Position numbers and translations under genes: made by a program
The notes under the pieces: generated by a model
Told to the model about the DNA's origin: nothing
Databases searched by the model: none
Seen by the model: only the letters and a program-made list of their open reading frames with translations
From: Buddleja alternifolia
Lineage: Eukaryota; Streptophyta; Magnoliopsida; Lamiales; Scrophulariaceae
Direction of reading: 5' to 3'
Assembly (NCBI GenBank): GCA_019426215.1
Contig: CM033406.1
Span: 5,657,001-5,721,000 of the forward strand
Length of the DNA stretch: 64,000 nt
Shown here: positions 20,739 through 31,623 of the stretch, piece after piece
Numbering within the stretch: position 1 is the stretch's first letter
How the letters are laid out: every line of letters starts with the position of its first letter

Positions 20739-22982
20739 ATGGCTTTTAACAAAATGTCTAAGTTTGTAGAATCAAATTATGATTCGTGGAAACTTAGAGC
20801 ATTCGCATACTTATGCTCATGTGATAATGAAATGTGTGATGTTATTACAGATGGCCCCATCAAAATTATGCAAGTGAGAACTCGAGCACCTGGAGCCGAT
20901 GAAGCCACTCCAGATGGATATGTCGAGAAAAATAAACTAGACTGGACGCCAGATGATCGAAAAAGAGCGAATCTGGATAATGTTGGACGAAGTGCACTTT
21001 ACTCAGCGTTAGGAGATAACGATGCATTGTTCAACAAGATAAAGCAATGTAAGACATCCAAAGAAATATGGGATAAATTGGCTATTGTGTGTGAAGGTTC
21101 AGCACAAATGAAGGAGAACAAGCTCTCCATAGCCATGCAAAGATTCGAGCATTTCAAAATGCAGCCCAATGAGACGCTAGAACAACTAGACGCAAGGTTT
21201 ACTTTGCTTATTACCGAGTTAGCGTCATTAGACAAGGAATTGACCAACAAGGAAATGGTCAACAAGATTTTCAGAAGTCTTCCAAGCAAGTATTTAATTA
21301 AGACTGTTGCTATGAGAGAATCACAAACATTGGAGACACTCACCCCAGAGCATGTCTTTTCAGAGTTAAAGGCATTTGAGTTCGAATTAGGTGAAGTCAT
21401 CGACACATCGACTTCAACGATTGAATCAGGAGCTTTAATCGCTACCACCAAAAATAAGGGAAAAGCGGTTATTGAGGTCAAACCGGTTGAGTCAAATGAA
21501 GAAAAGGAAATGGCCTTATTGGTAAAGAAGTTCAAGAAATTTCTACGATACGAGAAGAGAACTCCTATTGGACAGAATTCATTTCAAACTCCTCCTCCAG
21601 CACCAGCGCCTCAGTATCAAGCGCCAGTGTACTCTGCACCTCAACCAGTAGTGCCAGTTCCATACCAAGCGCCTCCATCCCCCACTCAGAATCTCTCAGC
21701 ACCAGTAGTCTCAAAGCGATTAACTGCTGAACAAAAAATGAAAACTAATTTGTGTTATAATTGCAGGAAACCAGGGCACTACCAGGTAAATTGCCCTTAT
21801 CCAAATGTATCAAAGCCCTCAAGGCAAGACTATGCGGATAGAAACCAATTCAGGAGCAACCTTCGCCAACAAGGTCTGCTAGCGGAATCTGAACCATTCT
21901 CCGCACCTGAAGAGGATTTGGAATCATCAGACGAAAGTAGTGATGATGAGCCTACAAGCGACTCAGCATTGATTTGTCTCATGGCAAGAGATGATGAAGT
22001 GTCTGACGACTCGCTACCAGAGGTAACCAATGAATTATATCATCCTCTCTCTTATGATGAATTACTTGACAAAGTTAAAGAATATTATAAAGATTGTCAA
22101 GAGGCCGCCAAAATATATCAAAACGATCTCGCTATTATTTCGTCGCTCAAAAGTGATAAAGTAACACTCAAAGCCGAGTTGCAAGTTCAGAAACAGTGCA
22201 TTGAGAAGAACAAATCACTTGAGAGTGAAGTTATTCAGTTAAAAGGCGATCTTGATATAATAGTCAAAAGAGAAGCTGATTTGATCGCTAAACTTGCTAA
22301 ATCAGAGCAACTTATCTCATCATTATCAAAAGCTTCTAGAAAGTTGGATAATGTGACTAAGGTAACTAGATTATTTGGTGAAAAGTCCGGTTTAGGATGC
22401 AATAAATTCGGTAAACAACCAAATAAATCCAATGTTATGGCAAACAACAAAGGAAAGGGTGTTATCTTTGTTGAGAAAAGTTCACAGAGTCAAACGCTAA
22501 GTGAACCTAGCGACAATGGTACGAGGCCAAATGAGAAAGCCAAAGCTGACTCAGGCAAGGGTAAGGCTAAGGCAAATGATTCACAAAGACAAACTCATCC
22601 AAACGCTCAAAAAGTCAAGGACAAGTCTAATCACTGTGAATCAAGCGCTAAGCGTCAAGCACCAAAAGTGCAACCCAAGCCAGCGCCAAGGACTTACCAG
22701 CGTCAATATCCAAGACAGTCAAAATCATATCATCAATACTATGATGATTATGACTATGACTATGATTATGACTATTATTATAATCGAGGATATTATTACA
22801 CACCCAAAAAGCACACACAGCACAAGGTGAACAAAAAGCACACACAACACAATGTGAAACCCAAGAAGGCCAGTATTCCTACAATGAAGACCAGGCAAAT
22901 ATGGGTTCCTAAAGTTCTAATTCAAACCAAGGTTACTAACGCTGAAGGACCCAAAACAACATGGGTACCTAAGAAGAATTAG
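20739..22982 (+). CDS. gag: Gag of element A
   Basis: A 747-residue structural protein of the retrotransposon particle. The N-terminal half has the Copia gag fold signature (NYDSWKLRAFAYLCSCDNEM, ETLEQLDARFTLL, SLPSKYLIKTVAMRE). A Pro/Ala/Gln-rich linker (PAPAPQYQAPVYSAP) precedes one CCHC zinc knuckle starting at Cys339 (CYNCRKPGHYQVNC). The C-terminal half has a coiled-coil-like stretch (about 470-540), a low-complexity basic region and an Asp/Tyr repeat encoded near 22737-22800, then two WVPK motifs before the stop. It is longer than typical Copia gag and typical of Sireviruses. It ends at TAG 22980-22982; pol opens 13 nt downstream in another frame. No internal lesion is seen. Relative to element E it has a 27-bp tandem duplication near 22820. 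Confidence 0.92.
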   Translation: MAFNKMSKFVESNYDSWKLRAFAYLCSCDNEMCDVITDGPIKIMQVRTRAPGADEATPDGYVEKNKLDWTPDDRKRANLDNVGRSALYSALGDNDALFNKIKQCKTSKEIWDKLAIVCEGSAQMKENKLSIAMQRFEHFKMQPNETLEQLDARFTLLITELASLDKELTNKEMVNKIFRSLPSKYLIKTVAMRESQTLETLTPEHVFSELKAFEFELGEVIDTSTSTIESGALIATTKNKGKAVIEVKPVESNEEKEMALLVKKFKKFLRYEKRTPIGQNSFQTPPPAPAPQYQAPVYSAPQPVVPVPYQAPPSPTQNLSAPVVSKRLTAEQKMKTNLCYNCRKPGHYQVNCPYPNVSKPSRQDYADRNQFRSNLRQQGLLAESEPFSAPEEDLESSDESSDDEPTSDSALICLMARDDEVSDDSLPEVTNELYHPLSYDELLDKVKEYYKDCQEAAKIYQNDLAIISSLKSDKVTLKAELQVQKQCIEKNKSLESEVIQLKGDLDIIVKREADLIAKLAKSEQLISSLSKASRKLDNVTKVTRLFGEKSGLGCNKFGKQPNKSNVMANNKGKGVIFVEKSSQSQTLSEPSDNGTRPNEKAKADSGKGKAKANDSQRQTHPNAQKVKDKSNHCESSAKRQAPKVQPKPAPRTYQRQYPRQSKSYHQYYDDYDYDYDYDYYYNRGYYYTPKKHTQHKVNKKHTQHNVKPKKASIPTMKTRQIWVPKVLIQTKVTNAEGPKTTWVPKKN

Positions 22983-22995
22983 AATTGTCCTTTAA

Positions 22996-25900
22996 ATGCA
23001 GGTACCTAGAGCCAGCACCGATACTTCAGTTTGGTACTTTGATAGTGGATCGTCAAGACACATGACTGGTTCCAAGAATCTTCTAGTCTACTATCAAGCT
23101 ACCAACGGTCCTCAAGTTATATTCGGTGATAACTCAAAAGGTAAAACAAAAGGTATAGGTATCATGCATAGGGGGAACATCATGATTAGTGATGTTTATT
23201 ATGTTGAGGGTCTTAAGCATAACCTGTTAAGCATTAGTCAATTTTGTGATAAAGGCTTTGAAGTAAAATTTTCAAGCGACTTCTGCTATGTTAACGACGC
23301 TAAGACTAAGTCTACTAAATTAAGAGGAAAAAGAACAAACAATGTGTATTTAGTAGATTGGGATTCTACAGTTGATAACAACCCCACGTGCTTTGTTGCT
23401 AAAAGTCAAAATGAATTGGGTTGGTTATGACATAGAAAAATGAATCACCTCAATTTCAAGGCAATCTCTCAGTTAATATCGCTAAATCTTGTAGAGGGAT
23501 TACCTAAAGGTTCCTTTCAAAAGAACGCTTATGTGATGCATGTCAAATGGGTAAACAAGTTAAGTCATCTTTCAAAAAGAAACCATGTCTATCTACTTCT
23601 AGAGTTCTTGAACTATTGCATTTAGATTTGTTTGGACCTATTCAAATCATGAGTGTTAGTGGCAAAAAGTACTCGCTAGTAATAGTTGATGATTTCTCTC
23701 GCTATACATGGGTAGAATTTCTAGCAACCAAAGATGAAACCAGTGTCAAGCTCACAGCGCTAATTCGTCAATTGCAAAATTCAAAAAATCTAAAAGTGAC
23801 AAGAATTAGAAGCGATAGAGGAACTGAATTTACTAACCAAGTTGTTGAGAAGTTTTGTATAGATTTAGGAATACTTCATGAGTATTCTGCTCCTAGAACA
23901 CCTCAACAGAATGGAGTTGCTGAGCGACGGAACAGAACGCTTAAAGAAGCCGCAAGGACGATGTTAGCAGAGTCCAAGCTGCCTCAAAGGTTTTGGGCCG
24001 AAGCCATCAACACCGCTTGCTACACTCAGAACCGGTGTATGATTAACAAGCAACATGAGAAGACTCCATATGAGTTGTGGAAGGGACGTAAGCCTAACGT
24101 TTCATACTTTCATGTATTTGGTTCAAAATGTTTCATTCATAACAATGGATCTCACAGCCTAAAGACATTTGATCCTAAAGCAGATGAGGGAATCTTTCTA
24201 GGCTATGCCAAGAATGGAAAGAGTTTTCGCATCTTAAATAAGATCAAATCGAAGGTTGAAGAATCCATTCATGTTGTGTTTGATGATGCTAACCAAGAAC
24301 CGAGTAAGGTTAATTCTGATGATGTAGGAATTGAAGATCTCTCCCAACAAGCATCGCAAATCAACCTTAGTGATGATAGTGATGACGAGGATGATGGGAT
24401 TCATGTACTTCCTCCTAAGGATACTCGTGAGGTTAACAAAAATGATAATGTCAGAATCGCTGATGATCATGAAGAGAATGATCATCAAGAGCAGATTGGA
24501 ACTGTGAATGATGCAGCGTCTACGCAAGAGACAAATGAGAATCAAGCGATTAACAACCAAGAGTCTCTTAACCCGTTCCAACCAGACCGTAAATGGCTTA
24601 GAGATCATCCACCAGAGCTAGTAATTGGAGATATTGAAGCACCTGTTAGAACTAGGTCCGCTACATTTAATGAGGCCATGTTCGCAAGTTTCCTATCTCA
24701 AATGGAACCAAAGAAAGTGGATGAAGCGCTTAATGATTCAAGTTGGGTAGAAGCAATGCAAGAAGAGCTTAACCAATTTGAAAGAAGCAAGGTTTGGACG
24801 CTAGTACCAAGACCAACTCACCAAGGAGTTATTGGAACGAGATGGGTTTTTAGGAACAAAATGGATGAAGATGGCATTGTTATAAGAAACAAAGCTAGAT
24901 TAGTCGCTCAGGGTTATTGTCAAGAAGAGGGTATTGACTTTGATGAAACGTATGCCCCAGTAGCCCGTCTTGAAGCAATTAGGATGTTCCTAGCGTTTGC
25001 CGCATTCAACAAGTTCACAGTATACCAAATGGACGTGAAGAGTGCATTCTTGAATGGTAAACTCCAAGAAGAAGTCTATGTGGAGCAACCACCAGGATTC
25101 ATCAACAACCATGGCAAAAGTATGGTCTACAAACTGGATAAGGCACTCTATGGCCTTAAACAAGCACCAAGAGCATGGTATGACACTCTCTCTATCTTCC
25201 TTATAGGTAAAGGCTTTTCAAAAGGCAGCGTTGACACAACGTTATTTAAAATTACCCATAATAAAGATATTCTCTTAGTCCAAATCTATGTTGATGATAT
25301 TATATTTGGTTCTACTAATAAGCGACTGTGTGAGAAATTTTCGAAAATGATGCAAGATCAATTTGAAATGAGCATGATGGGTGAATTAACTTTCTTCTTA
25401 GGATTACAAGTTAAGCAACTCCCTAATGGAATATTTATAAACCAAGCTAAATATACTAGAGATATGATTAAGAAATTTGGTATGGAAAATGCATCATCTT
25501 CAAAAATTCCAATGAGCCAGACGCTTAAGTTAGATAAAGATGAAAGTGGGAAGAAAATTGATATCACTAACTATAGGGGTATTATTGGATCACTTCTTTA
25601 TCTTACCGCTAGTAGACCTGATATTATGTTTTCGGTATGCATGTGTGCACGTTTTCAATCTGATCCTAGAGAATCACACTTAATTGCTACCAAGAAGATC
25701 CTTAAGTACCTAAAAGGCACACAAAATGTGGGCTTATGGTATCCACAGGATTCTTTTTTTGAACTAATTGGTTATTCAGATGCAGATTTTGCAGGATGCA
25801 AAATAGATAGAAAAAGTACTAGTGGTACATGTCAATTTCTAGGTGATAGACTAGTTTCATGGCATAGTAAGAAACAACAATCCATAGCGACTTCTACCGC

Positions 25901-26234
25901 TGAGGCAGAATATGTAGCCGCTGGAAGCTGTTGTGCACAAATCCTTTGGATGAGGCAACAACTTAGAGATTATGGAATAATCCTAGGTCCTACCCCAATC
26001 CATTGTGATAACCAAAGTGCTTTAGCTATGACCCAAAATCCTGTTCTTCATTCTAGAACCAAACACATTGACATTAGATACCATTTCTTGCGTGACCATG
26101 TTCAAAAGAAAGATATCTCCATGCACTTCATTGGAACTGACAAACAACTGGCAGATATCTTCACAAAAGCGCTCAACGAACAACGCTTTCTCACTTTGAG
26201 AAGTGAATTAGGTATGATCGATTTAAACGCTTAA
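22996..26234 (+). pseudogene. pol: Pol of element A (protease, integrase, RT, RNase H), two lesions
   Basis: Protease-like start with DSGSSRHMTG, integrase core with the D-D-E residues in [18 protein letters not shown] and [12 protein letters not shown], reverse transcriptase with [10 protein letters not shown] and [10 protein letters not shown], and RNase H with [18 protein letters not shown] and [12 protein letters not shown]. The frame opens at ATG 22996, immediately after a TAA in the same frame. A TGA at 23428-23430 stands where element E has TGG, and a 1-base loss near 23526 (against E) shifts the frame; from 23547 to 26234 the frame is clear for 895 codons. Both lesions lie between protease and integrase. 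The rest looks well preserved, in keeping with recent loss of function. Confidence 0.92.
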
Positions 26235-27071
26235 ATCATAAAGCATCATATTTAATAGGCATATAATTTAAGGGGAATCCACTTTATGTTTATGTCTAAA
26301 GCGTTTATCAAAATTTGAAATGAGTCATCAACTTTAGGGGGAACTCTAAAATTGTACTTACTTCAATGTATCAAGCGACTGTGATCAAAAATGACTTTCA
26401 AAATCTTAAGCATTGATCACTAGCTCTTATCTTTTATGCATGACAAAATCAATCTCTAATAATGTTGTCTCTCATAAATCCAAGCGATTGATTCATTTAT
26501 TGAAATATTTTATGAAAAGACTTCAGCGTTGAAAGGATTCCCACTTTAACGCTAAGTAACTCGATTTCAAAAATTCATGCATAGTTTTCATCGCTAAAGA
26601 TAACGTGTGGATAAGTCCAAAAGATCAGATTTGACAACTACCCACACGTGCCTATCAAATCGAACTGACGGTTATGATTCCTATCTAAACCGAGGCGGTT
26701 CAGTGATTGCATGAGTCTGAGTAAGTGTCAGTACACTATCAGGCGCGTGCACTTCACGCTGAAAAATTTCAAATTTTTTTCAAACTGTTTCAAATTAACT
26801 GCGGATCCGAAAAATGTTATAGTACCCTACTTTACCACACCTTTTGACATCCGAAATTAAATGTACACGGTTCAGATTCCTTTTGTCATTAACCTCTGAA
26901 CACGTGTCATTCATCTGTCAATTGAGGAGTTACTTTCACCTTCTATTTAAACTCACCAAGACTTTTACAGAACACCTTTATCACTTCCAATCTTTCCTAC
27001 TGTAAAAGCTTTTTCTCTCCAAAGGCAAAAAAAAATTCCTCTATTTTCTTCAAAAGCTTCAACTTTCAGCA
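26235..27071 (+). other. Spacer between pol and the third gene of element A
   Basis: No open frame of note. Two purine tracts resembling polypurine primers follow pol (AGGGGAA near 26271 and TTAGGGGGAAC near 26334). ACACGTG words occur near 26643 and 26900. A run of pyrimidine-rich DNA (26960-27065) precedes the ATG of the third gene and could serve as its leader or contain a splice acceptor. Element E has the same spacer as far as the window end. Confidence 0.5.
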
Positions 27072-30000
27072 ATGGCACCCAAAGTTTCAAAATCTTCCAA
27101 GACAGCAACTAAACCAGTTACAGTTAACGCCGGATTTTTGGTTAACTGGGACTATCTTTTTGATAACCAGAACTTCCCTCTTCGAACGATTCTTCCACTC
27201 GTTCAAGAATCTGGTTTGAAAGACATGCTTACTACTACTTTCAACTACTTTGAAGAAGAATCTCTCCACTTTTTCTACAATGGTCAAATTTCTGAAGACG
27301 AAAATTCCATATCCTGCGTCTTCCCCTCTGCAAAAGAGACCTTTGTCCTCACTCCTTCTCTGGTTTCTTCATTACTTGTTCTGCCTAATACTGGCATTGA
27401 GGTAGAACGTGTAAATCTCGGCGATGCTACCAAAGTTTGGGACGTGATAAAGAAAGAAGATGTTCACAACGCCTACGAGCCCAACTTCAAGAAGAACGAT
27501 ATGAAAGGCGAATATGTCATCCTCGCTGACATATGTTCAAAGATTATTGAATGCAGAAAAGGGATGTTCGATAAAGTCTCTAACATTCAATACAAGATGA
27601 TGGTTGCCATCCTGACCAAGTTAAAAGTTAACTGGTCTCTTTACGTGTTCAATCGCTTTAAAGCAGCGATGGCTAAGTCTGTTAATCCCAAGCCTTACGG
27701 GATTTTGCTAAGTCGTATTCTCTGCTCTAGCGGATATACGCAAGAGTCTGGGAAAAAGATCCCAGCGACTAAGTTTTATGGCAAGAAAATGATAAGCGAG
27801 CTTCTTAACCCGCGGAAACCTGGCGGAGCAGCGGTTCCAAAAGATCAGCGTGTTGTTCGCAGTGATGATGAAGATCAAGCGTCTTCATCATCATCATCAT
27901 CAGAAGAAGAAGTGGTGGTCAAGCGACCTAAGAGAAAGATCATTCTCAAAGTCGCTGAGCCATCCAAGCCCGCAAAGAAGCAAAAGCCTGAACTGAAGAA
28001 GAAGAAGCCGGAACCCAAAAAGAAACAAAAGATCCCTTCTCCTTCTCCCTCGCCTAAGTCTCCTTCTCCTCCTCCAGCGTTTTTCTTTTCCGTTCCTGAG
28101 GAAGAAGAGACAGCAGTGGAAGAAGAAGTACCGCTTGCACGAAGGCGTACTCCTACTCCCACTCCCGCAGTATCTTCTAGCGCTCCCACAAATCCAGCGC
28201 TTAGAGAGTCAGCGAGTGCTTCCGTTTCTGACGCTGTTCCCGAAATCAGCTCAGATCCTCAAGCCGTTTCTCCATCTGAAAGGCTTCCAAATGTTCAGGG
28301 TAAGTATTTGCTAAGCAAATTAGTCTATCCTTTCCTCGTTAGTTTCCTAAGTCTCTAACGCTAGGATAAAAACAAAAAATTCTCTCAGCACCAAGTGAAG
28401 CAGATATTCATTATGTTCTCAACACGCTTGAAGAACTAAATATCCCTATTCGTGCTGATCCAATAACTTCTTTTATCGATTTAGAACCCGAAGAAGAAGT
28501 TCAGGAGCCTGAGGAACTTGTCCAAGAAACAGATCAAGCGACTAAGACAGTCGATGATAGTCCTCAGGGTAAGCGATGTAGTATTTTCTTTGTAAATTTC
28601 TACTCAGTAGGAATTTTTGCTTGCTTTTCTCAATCGCTTACATGTTTTAGCTCATGATGAACCAATCGCTGAAGCCCCTCCTCTCTCGGAGATTCCAGTT
28701 GAACTAGACGTGGACATGGCAACTGTTGTGAATATTGCTAAAGAAGCATTCCAAGTTCTTCCTGACGCTGAAAGCTCATCAGCGAGTGAAGCAACTTTAA
28801 ACGCTGAGCGGTCGATAGAAGTGGCCCCCATTCCAACAGAAGCTATTGCCCTTGTTCCTACGCCAACCGGACCTCCTCCTCGTGTCATTGATTTCTTCCC
28901 GCACGGATATCATCCAGACGTCGAATTTTATTATGCCGCCAGAGAACGTGACGCTCAAATGCTTGCCGAGTTGGAAATAAACTTTCAAACCACTCTCCAT
29001 CGGCCCGATATGTCCAACACCAAGAAATTTGAGTTTTTCGAGCGTATTGCAGATCTAGGACTATATGACTTAGAGCGACTTCAATCTCGCTTTGAGTACA
29101 TTCGTCGTCCAGTGTTCAATAGAGCTGACCTTGATCAACAGCGATTCACTCTAACCGGTCGCTCGGACGAGTCCTTTTATCCTCTGCGCCCAAGCAAGAT
29201 TGTTTTCAAGAACCCACACATGGGTGATTGGAACAAAAATCCTGATGAGGAAGATCTCAATAAGATAGGATATTCTGCTCTCCCCTCCGTTGTCAAGTCT
29301 CCCCAGAACGCTCTCTCTCCTAATCCACTCAAACTCTGGAAAGGCAAAGGCTCGCTTGTTGCGGAGCGCCCAAATCCGGTCAACTCGTGGATTGAAGATG
29401 AGGCTCGTGAATATCTTGCCAGATTATGGGCTGAAGACTATGATGATGAAACGGAACGCTTCGAGAAATTCTTAGCAGCTAGAAAAGAGCAAAACAAAGC
29501 GAACAAACTTGGAAAACGATGGATGATGGATACAGCCAAATGGGCTGAAGAGTTCGTTCTTCACTTCTACACCCTTGATGAACTCGTCAAATATCCATTC
29601 CTGTTTAATTTTGGAATAGAATACAGACGCCGAGGATTTGCCACCTTTTTGCTTCAACAGCGTCAGATAATTGCCGGGAATGTTAGCACTTTGCCACGAT
29701 ACAGACAGCCAATCGAAAGCTACATTCGCCAGCAGCTCGCCTTATTCAGCCAGGGCGGACGCTACGTTTTGCATCCTCGTGCAGACTTTGTTCAACGAAT
29801 CTTCCCTGACCTCAACGAAGACGCTTCGTCAAGTAAACAACCAGTTCTTCAAGGCCAGAGTCAGATTCGTGTTGACACTTCAACAGAACACGCTGAGTTT
29901 GCTGAGTTCCACCGAGATATGAGAGCAGTGATAGAAAATGTCCAAGCGTTGGATACAAGTTTCAATCACTATTCAGGGTTAAACGATTTCCGAGGATATA

Positions 30001-31166
30001 CTCTCCACCCTGTGCTCTTCAGTGAACAGAATATTCAAGTGGCCAAGATGATCTCGCTGATTAGGCCAGTGGACCAAGAAGCAGCTCAAGCGTTCATGCC
30101 GTTGATTTTGGACTTTTTCAACAAATATACATCAGGGATTGCTTTACCAGAAGGTGTGCAACTTGCACTAAGTACTGACGAGCGCGAAGACGCTATATTC
30201 TTTATCCCGCAATCTAGCCTGATCAGTCCCCGGCATGTGATGGAAGCCCTTGGCCCCCTCTGGGTTATTGGCATTAGAGAACCTTCTCCTCCCTCAATCC
30301 AAATTCTGGAAGAAGATTCTGCTCCTACTGCGGAAGTCGCTCATCTTCCTGAGGCTTCCTTGCCAGATTCTTCTAGCGCCCCAGTAGTCGAGCCCCCAGC
30401 GATTGCTGATTCTACCTTGGATCACGCAATTGAAGAAGTGCACGCTGAAATTGCTCAAGCGCCTGTAGAACCTCTCCTAAGAGATAAAACCAAAGGCAAG
30501 GCTGCAGTTTCAAGTTCTTACGGACTTCTCCCGTCCCCAGAGCGTCCTTCTTCGGATTCAGATTCAGACAGTGATTTAGAGGCCCGAGATTTCAGAAAGG
30601 CTGTACGGAACTCGCTTCACCACATCGAAGGTTCCTGCTCCAAGCTTTCTGAAGCCGCTGACAGACAGACTCGCTTAATGTCTGATACGCGAAGCCGTGA
30701 CATTGCCAACGCTTCAAATTACAGCACCATTGCTATCATGGAAAGCATGTCCCCTCTTATCGCTGAGCTCTCCTCTGAATTCAATCGTCACCTTGCTCAG
30801 AGCGCTTCGGCTGATGCGGACAGACACGCTTCATCCGATGCCGTCGCTCAGAGTGTCGCCCAACAGATTGCTCTTCTAGTCGAAGAAGTTAGACTTTTGC
30901 GCCGCGATGTCGCTGATCTAAAATTGTCCCTTGATGAAGTCAAGAAGGGGGAAAGTAAAGAAAAGACCAAAGCGATTTCCAAGACGGATAATAAACATTG
31001 GCGTTCGATGTTCGATGAACTGGTAAGCATTAAGAGAATGCTATCCAAGAAACGAAAACCAAGGTATTATCTCGGAAAATACGCTCTTCCCCAGTTGGAC
31101 CCCGACTTCTTAGAGAGTATGGGATTTCATGCTTATGCCGGACCGCTACAACGACCTGTAAATTAA
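27072..31166 (+). CDS. Third gene of element A (envelope-like position), three putative exons
   Basis: A large gene between pol and the 3' LTR, the place where Sireviruses carry their envelope-like gene. Putative exons 27072-28299, 28389-28568 and 28651-31166 have GT-AG borders (CAGG/GTAAGT, CTCTCAG, CAGG/GTAAGC, TGTTTTAG), both introns are phase 1 and 82-89 nt long, and the joined frame gives about 1307 codons. The N-terminal part (from NWDYLFDNQNFPLRT to GILLSRILCSSGY) resembles the 'putative plant transposon protein' region seen in many plant retroelements. Then come acidic and Lys/Pro-rich low-complexity stretches, a globular part with NPLKLWKGKG and YRQPIESYIRQQ, and near the end a coiled-coil-like stretch (QQIALLVEEVRLLRRDVADL). 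I see no clear signal peptide or transmembrane anchor in the spliced form, so a true envelope role is unproven. A 10-bp deletion at about 31164, by comparison with element C, brings an early stop; about 73 codons of the ancestral C-terminus lie out of use to 31390. Confidence 0.72.
28300..28388 (+). other. Putative intron 1 of the third gene
   Basis: Begins GTAAGTATTTGC and ends TTCTCTCAG, 89 nt, phase 1. If retained, translation reads 19 hydrophobic-rich codons (YLLSKLVYPFLVSFLSL) to a stop at 28358. Confidence 0.65.
28569..28650 (+). other. Putative intron 2 of the third gene
   Basis: Begins GTAAGCGATG and ends CATGTTTTAG, 82 nt, phase 1. Element D has a matching 81-nt interval (56261-56341, minus strand) with its own good donor and acceptor, although the interior sequence differs. 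Confidence 0.7.
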
Positions 31167-31623
31167 ATGACCGTCAAAGAGATATATATTATGATCTGAT
31201 TCGAGAACTTGGCATTCCACCAAGGGATTGGACGGAAAGGTTGTTAGAGCTAAATGAAAGCGCCAGACTCCGCAGGCATGACTATGATGAAGTCCAGCAT
31301 ACAACTATGATCGACATTGATCGACTCTTAAAAGAACTAGCGTTAGAAGTTCTTCAAGGCGAAGAAAGAGCAAAGCGACAGAAGAAATAAATGTTTTTGC
31401 GTATTTTATTTCTTTCTTATTCTTTTCAGTATAAATCATGTATGCTTCATTTCAATATATATGAATGATTTATTGCTGAAACAACTTGTTGAAGCCAACC
31501 TAACTTTAACTAACATTACTAACCTTTCAAACGCTGACTTATATTCCTTTGGGCCTTTTCTTTTTTAACTCTTAAAAATTATAAAAGAGTTACAAGTCTT
31601 GACATCATCAAAAAGGGGGAAAT
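31167..31623 (+). other. Lost C-terminal codons and 3' untranslated part of element A
   Basis: From about 31168 to 31390 the ancestral end of the third gene is still readable (RELGIPPRDW, ESARLRRHDYDE, TTMIDIDRLLKEL, stop TAA at 31388). After this an AT-rich spacer leads to the polypurine tract at 31610-31623. Confidence 0.75.
31610..31623 (+). other. Polypurine tract of element A
   Basis: AAAAAGGGGGAAAT directly before the 3' LTR start TGTTAGG. It would prime plus-strand synthesis. The same tract, with small changes, precedes the 3' LTRs of elements C and D. Confidence 0.9.

Noticed and set aside
27072..31166. Third gene as a captured host gene
   Set aside because: It recurs in element D and partly in C, always between pol position and 3' LTR, so it belongs to the element family.
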